A stretch of 64,000 nt of DNA, taken from assembly GCA_963650485.1 (NCBI GenBank), contig CAVJLN010000003.1, positions 22,738 through 86,737 of the forward strand, in the 5' to 3' direction. Every line of letters begins with the position of its first letter. Within the stretch, counting starts at the first letter, position 1. A program made the translations under genes and the position numbers. Below, piece by piece: positions 1 through 8,366 of the stretch. Under the pieces are notes generated by a model. It had not been told where the DNA came from, made no database searches, and saw nothing but the letters and a program-made list of their open reading frames with translations. The stretch comes from Suilimivivens sp963650485. GTDB lineage: Bacteria; Bacillota; Clostridia; Lachnospirales; Lachnospiraceae.

Positions 1-2
1 AC

Positions 3-119
3 ACGAAGCTTATGGAGCTTGAAGAGCAGAAGCAGAAGGAAGAGCAGAATCAGGAAAGCCTTCTTGAACGGATGCTTGAGACAGAAACTGAACTGGAGGA
101 GATGCAAGAAAAAGGATAA
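3..119 (+). CDS. C-terminal fragment of a Glu/Gln-rich coiled-coil protein
   Basis: The window opens inside a reading frame that runs without a stop to TAA at 117-119. The 38 visible residues are almost all Glu, Gln, Lys and Leu with heptad-like spacing, so this is probably the coiled-coil tail of a longer protein that begins upstream. A strong terminator follows about 30 bases later, which agrees with a true gene end. The family cannot be named from this tail. Glu-rich tails occur on mobilisation and relaxase proteins among others, but nothing here decides that. Confidence 0.55.
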   Translation, partial: TKLMELEEQKQKEEQNQESLLERMLETETELEEMQEKG

Positions 120-151
120 ACTAACTAAGATCAACTAAGATCCAGACATCA

Positions 152-189
152 AAAAAGCAACCGCCCAAGCCAAGAGCAGGTTGCTTTTT
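152..189 (+). terminator. Rho-independent terminator
   Basis: AAAAAGCAACC at 152-162 pairs with GGTTGCTTTTT at 179-189 around a 16-base loop and ends in a T-run. It closes the truncated upstream gene and separates it from hipBA. The A-run before the stem also makes it plausible as a two-way terminator. Confidence 0.85.
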
Positions 190-199
190 ATAAATCGAG

Positions 200-253
200 A
201 TAATATATTATTCCAAGCTTGATAAAAATTGCAATTCGGGCTAATATATTAGC
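200..253 (+). promoter_or_regulatory. Twin palindromic operators of hipBA
   Basis: The palindrome TAATATATTA occurs twice, at 201-210 and 242-251. The second copy lies inside the perfect 14-base palindrome GCTAATATATTAGC (240-253) that touches the hipB start codon. The copies are 41 bases apart, close to four helical turns, so dimers on both would face the same side of the DNA. HipB proteins autorepress by binding repeated palindromes, so these are the likely operators. Direct binding is inferred. Confidence 0.65.
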
Positions 254-535
254 ATGATTAATTTATATCAAAAAACATGGAAAGAAATTAATACAGAGAT
301 TGCAGAGAGAATGGTTCAGCTTCGCAAGAGAAAGAAACTTTCACAGAAGAGTCTTGCCCTAAGATCCGGTGTAAGTCTCGGATCGTTAAAACGGTTTGAA
401 CAAACGGGGGAGATTTCACTTCAGTCGCTTACAAAAATAGCTATAGCACTTGAAGTAGAGGGAGAACTTGAAGAATTATTTGGCAAGGTACCATTTGCTT
501 CCATTGAGGAGGTAATTCATGCACAGACTAAATAA
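254..535 (+). CDS. hipB: HipB-type antitoxin, XRE-family DNA-binding protein
   Basis: The 93-residue protein carries one helix-turn-helix (about residues 15-70; the LSQKSLALRSGVSLGSLKRFE stretch holds the two HTH helices). It directly precedes and overlaps hipA by 17 bases, the normal antitoxin-first order. It should neutralise HipA and repress the operon through the operators at 201-251. The ATG touches the operator and has no good Shine-Dalgarno sequence, so translation may be weak or leaderless-like. The C-terminal tail after residue 72 could be the HipA contact. Family assignment is firm; antitoxin activity is inferred from context. Confidence 0.85.
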   Translation: MINLYQKTWKEINTEIAERMVQLRKRKKLSQKSLALRSGVSLGSLKRFEQTGEISLQSLTKIAIALEVEGELEELFGKVPFASIEEVIHAQTK

Positions 536-1646
536 GATTGATGTTTTTTATCATGACAGACAGGTTGGAACCATGGCCTTGTATGAGAACAGGCTGGCAG
601 CATTTGAATATGATGGGGAATGGCTGCGGGATGGTTTCTCAATCAGTCCATTTTCACTACCACTGGAAAAGAAAGTTTTTGTACCAAAGATAGATCCCTT
701 TGAGGGACTTTTCGGTGCATTCGCAGACAGTTTGCCGGATGGATGGGGACGTCTTCTGGTAGATCGTCTGATGAGAAGAAACGGACTTAACCCACAGACA
801 ATTGGCAGTTTGGAACGACTGGCTATTGTCGGTAATTCTGGTATGGGCGCATTAACCTACCGTCCCGTCATTCTAATGGAAAATGTGCAGGGTGATTTGT
901 CACTGGATGAAATTGCAGGAGAGTGCTCGCGGATTTTAAATACAGAATCGAGTGAAAATTTAGATTATTTATTTGCAAAGGGAGGGTCCTCAGGAGGAGC
1001 GCGGCCTAAAATATTAACGAAGGTTGGAGAGGAAGACTGGATCATTAAATTTCCGTCATCAGATGACAGTCAGGATATAGGAAAACAGGAATATGATTAT
1101 GCACTTTGTGCACAGGCATGTGGGCTGAATATGGAAGAAGTAAGACTGTTTCCTTCAAAAAAAACAAAAGGGTATTTTGGAACAAAACGTTTTGACAGAA
1201 GGGGAAAAGGCGAGGAAGGAAAGGTTCATATGGTATCGGCAGCAGGGCTTTTGGAGACTTCTCATAGAATACCCAATCTGGATTATGATATTTTAATGAA
1301 ACTTACACTCCAGCTTACCAGATCAATGGAAGAATGTGAAAAACTCTACCGACTTATGTGCTTTAATGTATTTGCCCATAACAGAGATGATCACTCGAAG
1401 AATTTTACTTATCTCTATGAGGAAAAAGCACAAAGATGGATCTTATCACCAGCGTATGATCTTACTTATTCTAGTTCTCTTGGAGGCGAGCATGCCACTA
1501 CGGTTAACGGAAATGGAGTGAATCCGGGAATGGAAGATATTCTTGCGGTTGCTGAAAAGATAGGACTCAATGTTGCAAAGTCCCAAAAAACAGCTAACGA
1601 AATAAGGGAGTGTGTTTATGAAATGTTAGGGGAATATATTCGGTAA
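519..1646 (+). CDS. hipA: HipA-type serine/threonine kinase toxin
   Basis: The 375-residue protein has the HipA N-terminal domain (about 5-110) and the kinase-like C-terminal domain (about 145-350). Visible motifs are the Gly-rich loop GGSSGG (155-160), the ATP-binding Lys177 in IIKFPS, the catalytic loop HNRDDHSKN (287-295) with Asp290, and the metal-binding DLT (314-316). All key residues are present, so the toxin should be active. The E. coli relative phosphorylates GltX; the substrate here is unknown. GGAGGT at 508-513 gives a strong start, stronger than that of hipB. The stop codon is two bases from that of the converging MATE gene, and no terminator lies between them. Confidence 0.9.
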   Translation: MHRLNKIDVFYHDRQVGTMALYENRLAAFEYDGEWLRDGFSISPFSLPLEKKVFVPKIDPFEGLFGAFADSLPDGWGRLLVDRLMRRNGLNPQTIGSLERLAIVGNSGMGALTYRPVILMENVQGDLSLDEIAGECSRILNTESSENLDYLFAKGGSSGGARPKILTKVGEEDWIIKFPSSDDSQDIGKQEYDYALCAQACGLNMEEVRLFPSKKTKGYFGTKRFDRRGKGEEGKVHMVSAAGLLETSHRIPNLDYDILMKLTLQLTRSMEECEKLYRLMCFNVFAHNRDDHSKNFTYLYEEKAQRWILSPAYDLTYSSSLGGEHATTVNGNGVNPGMEDILAVAEKIGLNVAKSQKTANEIRECVYEMLGEYIR

Positions 1647-1647
1647 C

Positions 1648-3003
1648 TTACACTCTCCTCATTTCCCTCCGGTAAATTGCCTGAAAATAAATAATTTCAG
1701 CCGTCGCAGTAATGGTCCAGGAGAAGATATAGAGCAGGTACAGGGACGGAATGGTTTTAAAGTAGGCGAAGATGGTATAAATCCAGATCACACGGAAGAC
1801 GCAGGAGCCCATAATCACGATAAAGGTGGGGACAACCGTCCTGCCAAGTCCACGGGAGGCGGCGATGGTACAATCCATAAAGGCAGAGAATGCATAGGAT
1901 ACACTCATAATTTTAAGGCGGTACATGCCAAGTTCGATTACCGCAGGATCAGAAGTAAATAATAACAGGAAATTAGGACCCATAAAGAGGATCGTAAGTC
2001 CGAGAATCAGTCCGATAAAGAAGGAATAGGACAGACTTACAAAGTAACTCTTTAAGACGCGGTCCTTTTTCTTTGCACCGAGATTCTGTCCCATGAAGCT
2101 GCTGCAGGCAACATAAAAGGCAGCCATGACTTCATATACCGGTCCGTCTGCATTGGCGGCAGCAGAATTGGCGGCAACCATGGTTGCCGAGAAGCTGTTT
2201 ACACCAACCTGGACGAAGAGATTCGCGAACATGAAGACCATATTTTGTAAGCCGGAAGGAAGTCCCAGCTTTAAAATGGCAGTCAGCTTATCCTTTATGA
2301 CAAGAGAGTCTAAGGACTGGCGGCGTAAGGCAATGGTATATACCCTGTCTCCATGTGTAATGGCATAAGTGATTAATATGGCAGAGATGTACTGGGAAAT
2401 AATACTTGCAATGGCAACACCGGCAACATCCAGATGAAAGACAATCACAAGCAGCAGATTCAAGGCAATATTGATCGCTCCGGCAATGGACAGGAAATAA
2501 AGAGGTTTCTTCGTATCCCCGGCAGCGCTCAGAACAGCATTGCCGCAGTTATACACACCAACAGCGGGGAGTCCCAGGAAATAAATTCGCAGGTACAGAA
2601 CGGCTCCATCAATCAACTCCGGCTTGGTATTCATTAATGTTAGGATGCCACGGGCACTTGAAATTCCGATTATGAGAAGGAGGATTCCCATGCAGAGACA
2701 AATCACGTAGGCTGTTGTGATGGTTTCCTTCGCTTCTTTTTTATTACCACTGCCAATATGAAGTGCAACGAGTACATTGATTCCACCGCCGACCCCAATT
2801 AAAAAGCTCGTAAATAAAGTTACAAGTATTGAGGTGGAGCCGACAGATCCAAGTGCATTGCTTCCGGCAAACTTACCGACAACAGCAATATCTGCCATAT
2901 TGAAGAGGACCTGTAAGAGGTTGCTCAGCATTAATGGCAGACTAAATAAAAATATCTTTTTTCCTAAAGAACCCTCAGTCAGGTTCTGCTCTAACTGTCT
3001 CAT
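1648..3003 (-). CDS. MATE family multidrug/Na+ antiporter
   Basis: A 451-residue membrane protein of about 12 helices in two homologous halves, the standard size for the family. The N-terminal helix with PLMLSNLLQVLFNMADIAVVG is the classic MATE signature. It should export cationic or amphipathic compounds in exchange for Na+ or H+; the substrate cannot be read from sequence. It lies downstream of the MATE-ATPase fusion on the same strand, with about 60 bases and a GTAAC-type repeat between them, so co-transcription is possible. Its stop codon lies in the 9-base palindrome GTAACTTAC that also holds the hipA stop. Confidence 0.88.
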   Translation of the reverse strand: MRQLEQNLTEGSLGKKIFLFSLPLMLSNLLQVLFNMADIAVVGKFAGSNALGSVGSTSILVTLFTSFLIGVGGGINVLVALHIGSGNKKEAKETITTAYVICLCMGILLLIIGISSARGILTLMNTKPELIDGAVLYLRIYFLGLPAVGVYNCGNAVLSAAGDTKKPLYFLSIAGAINIALNLLLVIVFHLDVAGVAIASIISQYISAILITYAITHGDRVYTIALRRQSLDSLVIKDKLTAILKLGLPSGLQNMVFMFANLFVQVGVNSFSATMVAANSAAANADGPVYEVMAAFYVACSSFMGQNLGAKKKDRVLKSYFVSLSYSFFIGLILGLTILFMGPNFLLLFTSDPAVIELGMYRLKIMSVSYAFSAFMDCTIAASRGLGRTVVPTFIVIMGSCVFRVIWIYTIFAYFKTIPSLYLLYIFSWTITATAEIIYFQAIYRREMRRV

Positions 3004-3049
3004 TTCATTACTCCCGAAGGGCTTTATTTATCTTATTGCAGCTATTCTG

Positions 3050-3070
3050 GTAACTATTCAGAATGGTTAC
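3050..3070. repeat. 21-bp GTAAC-type inverted repeat
   Basis: A 10-1-10 inverted repeat, GTAACTATTC-A-GAATGGTTAC, with one mismatch. It is the same sequence as the two joined ends of the long miniature element at 40988-41131. Read on the minus strand, its first bases G-TAA supply the stop codon of the MATE-ATPase gene. No convincing 8-bp duplication flanks it, so this copy is older or rearranged. Confidence 0.7.
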
Positions 3071-4809
3071 AGCTTGATAATCAATGTATTGAAGCCGTGA
3101 TAACGCCGATAGAAGAATTCCTTGGCCTGTTGCTTGATCACTAAGATTCCCATGCTGTCCATATCGAAGGCTTCCTTTCGACTGGCACGGTGCGTTTCCA
3201 TACTGAAGGGATTAAAGGTTGTAGCATCATCTCGCAGGTGAAGCTCCAGTACGTTGTTTTCTTCCATGATGGCTGTGAGCTGGATATATCCATCTGTTCT
3301 TCCGTGAAAGCCATATTTCAGGATGGCCATACCGATTTCTTCCACCGTCATGACAGCCATCATCTGTTGTTTGGGACTGACATTCCAGAGTTTGCAGAAG
3401 TCTTCGAGCTCTGTACATATGTCCATAACTCCGCTGGTACTGCTGGAAATTGTCCGCTGGAAAATCCGTTCTCCGGGCAGATCCCTCATCTGGTAACGGC
3501 CGCCGATGCCAAGCAGCAAAAAAATAATCAGAGAACCGACCTCAGTCAACAAAAACAGCAGCCAGAAAAGCGGCAGACCAAGGCGGAAGCACAAAAAGGT
3601 TGCAGGAAGCAGCAATGCCGCCCCGCGAAGTGTTTCCAGCAGAAAAGCCGGTTTTTCATTTTCGCATGCCTGATAATAGCAGCACAGAAGAATGTTGATG
3701 CCTGCAAATATTGCAGCAATACAGTAAAGCCGCAAGGCAATGCATGTCGGAGGCTCTGCAGAGCTTCCGGCGATACCGAACAGCCTGCATACTTCTGAGG
3801 GGAACATGCTGATCATGAAAATGACAGCACAGCCTGTACAAAGACCGGCTGCAAATCCAAGCTTTGCTGCATTTTGTATACCGAATCGGTTATGCTCACC
3901 GTGATAGGTAGACAGAATGGGCTGCATGGAATGTCCGATTCCCTCGAACAGATAAAGGATAAAGCAGGAGATGTTCTGGATTACATCAAAAACAGCTACT
4001 GCCTCTTCCCCTCCGAGCCGGATCAGCAGATGGTTGCTGATAAACAGGAAAACCATCAGATACAGATATTGTATGGAGGTTGACAGACCTGCCTTCAGGT
4101 TCGAAAATGCAGGAGAAAGCCAACGCTTCTCAGGGAATGCAAAGTGTAAATCATGCTTCCGGTTTAAGAAGTAGGGAAGATAGATACCGATGGTAACCGT
4201 CTGACCCAATGCGGTAGACAAGGCTGCTCCCTGTGCTCCCATATTCCATACGATAACCAGCACGATATTCAACAGAATATCACAAATGTTTCCAATGGCA
4301 GTCCCAATGCCTGCGAAATACTGTTTGTTGGCATTCCGCAGGTAATAGCTTAAAATATTGGACATATAAAATAAAGGCGTCGTTAACAGAAGAATATGCA
4401 GATAGCTTTTCGTGGATTCGTATAAGAGGCCATCCGTACTATGTGTCCCCAAAAGAGCCAGTAATGGCTCGATAAATACACTTCCCAGGACGGCAGCAGT
4501 GATACTGAGTCCCAGTGCTAACCAGACTACACTGTGAAAGCAGTCAGATGCTTCTTTGGTTTTCCCCTGTCCAAGCAGATGGGAATAATGGATGGCACCG
4601 CCCAGACCAAGCCCGTGGGCAAACATACAGTTGACTGCATAAACCGGGAGAATCAGGCTGATGGTTGCAAGCCCGACCGCTCCGAGCTTCTGTCCGACAA
4701 CGATGGCATCCATCATGTCGCTTACGGCAAAAAAGAAGGATGTCAGCATGGCAGGACGCCATAGAGCAAAGAACATTCGCCTGGTAAAACGATCCTTTGA
4801 CTGGCTCAT
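3067..4809 (-). CDS. MATE transporter fused to RsbW-like ATPase domain
   Basis: About 580 residues. The first ~445 form a complete MATE transporter (PAMLTSFFFAVSDMMDAIVVG near the N-terminus, about 12 membrane segments). The last ~130, cytoplasmic, resemble the GHKL ATPase fold of anti-sigma kinases such as RsbW and SpoIIAB. The conserved VEEI...KYGF helix is clear, but the N-box Asn aligned with that of the family is Ala (about residue 495), and the G1 motif reads DDATTFNP with Ala for Gly (about 529). ATP binding or kinase activity may therefore be lost. A STAS gene sits immediately upstream, the natural partner of such a domain. ATG at 4809 is preferred; an in-frame TTG at 4821 would overlap the STAS gene. 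Confidence 0.8.
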   Translation of the reverse strand: MSQSKDRFTRRMFFALWRPAMLTSFFFAVSDMMDAIVVGQKLGAVGLATISLILPVYAVNCMFAHGLGLGGAIHYSHLLGQGKTKEASDCFHSVVWLALGLSITAAVLGSVFIEPLLALLGTHSTDGLLYESTKSYLHILLLTTPLFYMSNILSYYLRNANKQYFAGIGTAIGNICDILLNIVLVIVWNMGAQGAALSTALGQTVTIGIYLPYFLNRKHDLHFAFPEKRWLSPAFSNLKAGLSTSIQYLYLMVFLFISNHLLIRLGGEEAVAVFDVIQNISCFILYLFEGIGHSMQPILSTYHGEHNRFGIQNAAKLGFAAGLCTGCAVIFMISMFPSEVCRLFGIAGSSAEPPTCIALRLYCIAAIFAGINILLCCYYQACENEKPAFLLETLRGAALLLPATFLCFRLGLPLFWLLFLLTEVGSLIIFLLLGIGGRYQMRDLPGERIFQRTISSSTSGVMDICTELEDFCKLWNVSPKQQMMAVMTVEEIGMAILKYGFHGRTDGYIQLTAIMEENNVLELHLRDDATTFNPFSMETHRASRKEAFDMDSMGILVIKQQAKEFFYRRYHGFNTLIIKL

Positions 4810-4813
4810 ATGA

Positions 4814-5110
4814 TTATTCAATATCCAGTATGTCCGTAAATCCGGTTACTTCGAAAATTTCCATTATGGCTTCATTGACATTAGAAAGTACCATTTTACC
4901 CTGACGGTTCATGATTTTCTGGACGGATAATAAGACACGAAGTCCGGCAGAAGAAATATATTCAACCTCTGCAAAGTCCAGATACAGATCCGTGATGCCG
5001 TTCAGCTCCGCCTTTAATTCAGATTCCAACTGGGGCGCGGTAGTAGTATCGACACGACCCATGATGGAGACCTTCAGTGAAGTGTTGTTTTTTGATTTCT
5101 TGATTTCCAT
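4814..5110 (-). CDS. STAS-domain anti-sigma factor antagonist
   Basis: A 98-residue single STAS domain like SpoIIAA and RsbV. The signature YISSAGLRVLL holds the expected phosphorylation site, Ser54 by alignment with SpoIIAA Ser58. GGAGGAG precedes the ATG. The next gene encodes a MATE transporter with an RsbW-like C-terminal domain, and no sigma factor or PP2C phosphatase is nearby, so the STAS protein probably binds that transporter-borne domain. Whether it is phosphorylated is open because the fused domain lacks key ATPase residues. Confidence 0.88.
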   Translation of the reverse strand: MEIKKSKNNTSLKVSIMGRVDTTTAPQLESELKAELNGITDLYLDFAEVEYISSAGLRVLLSVQKIMNRQGKMVLSNVNEAIMEIFEVTGFTDILDIE

Positions 5111-5373
5111 GGTTCTCCTCCAAATTGATCAGCTTATGAATGTGGTTTGAAACAGCTGTTTATTGCTCGTTTTTATACCGCGCTTATTGTACCACATGTT
5201 AAGAGGATTCTCAATGGAAAAGTAGTTGCTGCTATTTGTTCAGCAGTAATGCCAGCCCTGTTCAGATTGGTTATCGGATTGTTTCATTCCTTCATCTATG
5301 ATATAATAACCTCTGGTAACTATTCAGAACTCTGTTCTATATTTCACTATGAAATGAGTTAAAGGAATCTGCT
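5111..5373. other. Divergent intergenic region with partial GTAAC repeat
   Basis: This 263-base gap separates the minus-strand STAS gene from the plus-strand alarmone synthetase and must hold both promoters, though no consensus pair stands out. A half copy of the GTAAC repeat lies at 5316-5329 (GTAACTATTCAGAA). It is bordered by CTCTG on both sides (5311-5315 and 5330-5334), perhaps the remains of a target duplication after loss of the right end. No coding sequence was recognised. Confidence 0.5.
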
Positions 5374-6120
5374 ATGGGAATACAGGAAAAGAAACAAGAA
5401 GAAAATATAAAAGAAATAATGAAAGAAGTAAACGAAGCAAAAGAAGACAAGCGGCTTCCGGGAGTGGAAGAGCTGGCTGATTTCCGGGAACTCATACAGG
5501 ATGCCCGGGAGCTTATGGGTCGATACCGTTGCGCGATCATGGAGGTAGAGACGAAGTTTAAGGTCCTGAATGAAGAACTTTCCCTGCAGAACGATCATAA
5601 TCCGATCGAAAGCATCAAGTCCCGATTGAAATCGACAGAGAGCATCTATGGGAAGATGAAAAGAAAAGGGCTTCCTATGACACTGGAGGCAATTGAGGGA
5701 AATCTGTTTGATATCGCAGGGGTGCGCGTGATCTGTTCTTTTATCGATGATATATACATGCTGGCGGACTGCCTGATCCGGCAGGACGATGTCACACTGA
5801 TTGAAATGAAGGATTATATCCGTAATCCGAAGGGAAACGGATATCGCAGCTTACACCTGATCATCGGTGTCCCGATTTTTCTGCAGAATGAGAAGCGGAA
5901 TGTAAAGGTGGAGGTACAGCTTCGGACGATTGCGATGGAATTCTGGGCTAATCTGGAGCATCAGATGCGTTACAAGAAGGATCTGCAGCCAAAGCTTCTG
6001 GAAAAAATCTCCGCTGAACTGAGTGACTGCGCAAAGACCAGTGCGGAGCTTGACCTCCGGATGCAGGAAATACGTTATACCATAGAGCTTTCTGATGGAA
6101 AGGAGGAAAGCGCCGGATAA
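5374..6120 (+). CDS. Small alarmone synthetase, RelA/SpoT domain GTP pyrophosphokinase
   Basis: A 248-residue single-domain (p)ppGpp synthetase of the YjbM/RelQ type, without the hydrolase, TGS or ACT domains of long Rel. It transfers pyrophosphate from ATP to GDP or GTP. Motifs: SIKSRLKSTESIYGKM (80-95), FDIAGVRV with catalytic-site Asp113, KDYIRNPKGNGYRSLH (146-161) and EVQLRT (180-185) followed by Glu195, all intact. Residues 1-30 are a charged helical extension. AAAGGA precedes the ATG. It sits back to back with a partner-switch (STAS) module. Confidence 0.9.
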   Translation: MGIQEKKQEENIKEIMKEVNEAKEDKRLPGVEELADFRELIQDARELMGRYRCAIMEVETKFKVLNEELSLQNDHNPIESIKSRLKSTESIYGKMKRKGLPMTLEAIEGNLFDIAGVRVICSFIDDIYMLADCLIRQDDVTLIEMKDYIRNPKGNGYRSLHLIIGVPIFLQNEKRNVKVEVQLRTIAMEFWANLEHQMRYKKDLQPKLLEKISAELSDCAKTSAELDLRMQEIRYTIELSDGKEESAG

Positions 6121-6154
6121 AGACAGAAGAGATACGAATGCAGGATTTTGCATC

Positions 6155-6181
6155 GTAACTGTGAAGGCACGAAACAGTTAC
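6155..6181. repeat. 27-bp GTAAC-type inverted repeat
   Basis: Begins GTAACTGTG and ends AACAGTTAC. It has the same length and layout as the copy at 17046-17072 that has a perfect 8-bp duplication. Here the flanking octamers TTTGCATC and GTTACAAC agree at only 5 of 8 positions. It lies between the alarmone synthetase and the next gene. Confidence 0.6.
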
Positions 6182-6222
6182 GTTACAACATGATAATAGA
6201 CATGATAAGAAAGGAAAAGAAA

Positions 6223-6813
6223 ATGGTTACGAATAAGTGTATTTTAACAGGTGGAGAAGAAGATCTGATGGATGTCTTAAAGGAGGTTGAAATTGCGGCA
6301 GTTTATAACAGACTCCCGCATAAGCCGGCGATTCACTTAAGACTTCTTGCAGAAGAAATGATTGGTATTGAACGGGGGATTCTTGGATTCGTCCGCGGAG
6401 AGTTTTATATGGAAAATGAGAAGAATGAATATAAGCTCCATCTGGATGCCCAGCTTCATCTTGAGGAAGCAGAGAAAGAAGCCTTTGTGAAGGTTTCTTC
6501 CAGCAAGAGTAATGAGGTATATAAGGGATTTAAAGGTAAGATCTTAAAGGCAATTGATACCATGACCGGTGCGAGTGTTCCTGAAATGGCGGTTGCCTCC
6601 AATTATCTTGAAAATCAGGTGATTACCGGATTCCAGAGTAATGGTATGGATTTGTGGCAGCTTACAAGATATGAAGAAGAAAACAGGGACAACCGGGAAA
6701 TCTGGGATGAGCTGGAGAAGTCAATTGTAGCCAGTCTGGCAGATGAAATTCTGATTGGCTTCCGTGAGGGTCAGCTAAAGATGACGGTAATTAAAAAGTT
6801 TCCAAATGTATAG
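6223..6813 (+). CDS. Uncharacterised cytoplasmic protein
   Basis: The family was not recognised. The 196-residue protein has no signal peptide or membrane segment and alternates helical and amphipathic beta stretches. A middle part (LRLLAEEMIGIERG followed by a beta hairpin and KLHLDAQLHL) faintly resembles the GHKL ATPase fold seen in the MATE fusion upstream, but no N-box or G1 motif can be assigned. ATG at 6223 is chosen because AAAGGAAAAG lies just upstream; an in-frame start at 6148 lacks a ribosome site and would run through a repeat. It ends 31 bases before the glp genes. Confidence 0.55.
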   Translation: MVTNKCILTGGEEDLMDVLKEVEIAAVYNRLPHKPAIHLRLLAEEMIGIERGILGFVRGEFYMENEKNEYKLHLDAQLHLEEAEKEAFVKVSSSKSNEVYKGFKGKILKAIDTMTGASVPEMAVASNYLENQVITGFQSNGMDLWQLTRYEEENRDNREIWDELEKSIVASLADEILIGFREGQLKMTVIKKFPNV

Positions 6814-6844
6814 TGGCGGCTGCCGGAACAGAGAGGGATTGGGT

Positions 6845-8365
6845 ATGTATGATGTAGTGATTATTGGGGCAGGGGTAAACGGAAGTGCCATTGCAAGAGA
6901 ATTGTCAAAGTATCAGCTGAAAACTGCAGTTCTGGAACGCTGTACGGATATCTGTGAAGGCACCTCGAAGGCAAACAGCGGCATTGCCCATGCCGGATAT
7001 GATGCCAAGAACGGAACATTAAAGGCGAAGCTGAACGTGGCAGGAAGCCGGATGCTCCGGCAGCTTTCGCGAGAGCTTGATTTTGCATATAAGCAGAATG
7101 GTTCCCTGGTGCTTTGCTTTGATGATAAGGATCGGAATAAATTAGAGGAGCTTCTGCATCGTGGAGAACAAAACGGTGTGGAAGATCTTCGGATTGTAGA
7201 AAGAGAGGAGCTGCTGAAGCTGGAGCCGGAGATCGGCGATCAGGCAGTGGCTGCTCTTTATGTGCCTACAGGAGGCATTGTCTGTCCGTTCGGACTTACG
7301 ATTGCGCTCGCGGAAAATGCAGCAGTGAACGGTGTGGAATTTAATCTTGGAACGAAAGTAACCGGAATTGAGAAAATCCATGCAGATGCAGCAAAGGAAG
7401 GTGAGGGAGCATACCGGATTCATACCACAGCTCCGGATGGTACACAGAGGGACTACGAAGCAAAAACAGTCATTAATGCAGCCGGTGTTTATGCAGATCA
7501 GATTCATAATATGGTAAGTGATCAGAAGATTGAGATTGAGCCCCGTAAGGGAGAGTATCTCCTTTGTGACAAGAGTGTCGGAAAGATGGTGAGCCATACG
7601 CTTTTCCAGCTTCCTACCGCATTGGGTAAAGGAATTCTCGTAACTCCAACCGTTCATGGCAATCTGCTGATCGGACCGACCGCGGAGGATCAGGAGAACA
7701 AAGAGGGTGTGGACACCTCAAGCGCAGGCCTTACTCTTGTGAAAGAAAAGGCAGCCTTAAGCGTGAAGGAAGTGCCGCTTCGTCAGGTGATTACTTCTTT
7801 TGCAGGACTCCGTGCAAGACTTGTGAAGGGAACAGAGCTTAAGAACAAAGAAGGACTTTATTACAAAGAGGATGACTTTATGATCGGAGAAGTGCCGGAT
7901 GCGCCGGGATTTATTGATGTGGCAGGCATGGAATCTCCGGGATTATCGTGTGCTCCGGCAACCGGAGAATATGTGGCAGATCTCGTGGCCGGGATTTTGA
8001 AACCGCAGAAGAAGGATGACTTCATTGCGGCCAGAAAGGGAATACCGAGTATGGCGCTTGCAACCGATGAAGAGAGGCATGCTCTGATTCAGCAGAATCC
8101 GGCCTATGCGAATATTATCTGTCGATGCGAGATGGTATCCGAGGGGGAGATTCTGGATGCGATTCACCGTCCTCTCGGGGCAACGACGACCGATGGCGTG
8201 AAGCGCAGAACACGTGCCGGTATGGGAAGATGCCAGTCGGGCTTCTGCAATCCGAGGGTAGTCGAAATTCTGGCGCGGGAATTGTCGGTAGACGAAAGCA
8301 GAATTCAGAAAGCCCAGGAAGGATCTTATTATGTACTTCCGGAAGAAGATGGGGAGGACTTGTAG
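6845..8365 (+). CDS. glpA: GlpA-like FAD-dependent glycerol-3-phosphate dehydrogenase with [2Fe-2S] domain
   Basis: 506 residues. The N-terminus MYDVVIIGAGVNGSAIA is an FAD-binding Rossmann fold, followed by a DAO-type oxidoreductase domain to about residue 380. The C-terminal ~110 residues form a BFD-like [2Fe-2S] domain with the cysteine pattern CRC...CQSGFC. Anaerobic GlpA proteins have this layout and oxidise glycerol-3-phosphate to dihydroxyacetone phosphate. The genes that follow (FAD/NAD oxidoreductase, then glycerol kinase) support this role. ATG at 6845 starts exactly at the FAD motif and has GAGAGGGA upstream. The stop is one base before the next start, so translation is coupled. 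Confidence 0.85.
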   Translation: MYDVVIIGAGVNGSAIARELSKYQLKTAVLERCTDICEGTSKANSGIAHAGYDAKNGTLKAKLNVAGSRMLRQLSRELDFAYKQNGSLVLCFDDKDRNKLEELLHRGEQNGVEDLRIVEREELLKLEPEIGDQAVAALYVPTGGIVCPFGLTIALAENAAVNGVEFNLGTKVTGIEKIHADAAKEGEGAYRIHTTAPDGTQRDYEAKTVINAAGVYADQIHNMVSDQKIEIEPRKGEYLLCDKSVGKMVSHTLFQLPTALGKGILVTPTVHGNLLIGPTAEDQENKEGVDTSSAGLTLVKEKAALSVKEVPLRQVITSFAGLRARLVKGTELKNKEGLYYKEDDFMIGEVPDAPGFIDVAGMESPGLSCAPATGEYVADLVAGILKPQKKDDFIAARKGIPSMALATDEERHALIQQNPAYANIICRCEMVSEGEILDAIHRPLGATTTDGVKRRTRAGMGRCQSGFCNPRVVEILARELSVDESRIQKAQEGSYYVLPEEDGEDL

Positions 8366-8366
8366 G

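Noticed and set aside
1643..1651. GTAACTTAC at the hipA/MATE junction as a minimal insertion scar
   Set aside because: It is a 4-1-4 palindrome holding both stop codons, but nine bases can arise by chance and no 8-bp duplication flanks it; mentioned only as a coincidence in a finding.
3190..3798. 202-residue plus-strand open frame opposite the MATE-ATPase gene
   Set aside because: Antisense to a clear gene, Cys/Gln/Arg-rich low-quality composition, no ribosome site and no family resemblance; a shadow frame.
5111..5373. Riboswitch or attenuator ahead of the alarmone synthetase
   Set aside because: No known riboswitch core or terminator/antiterminator pair could be drawn in this gap.
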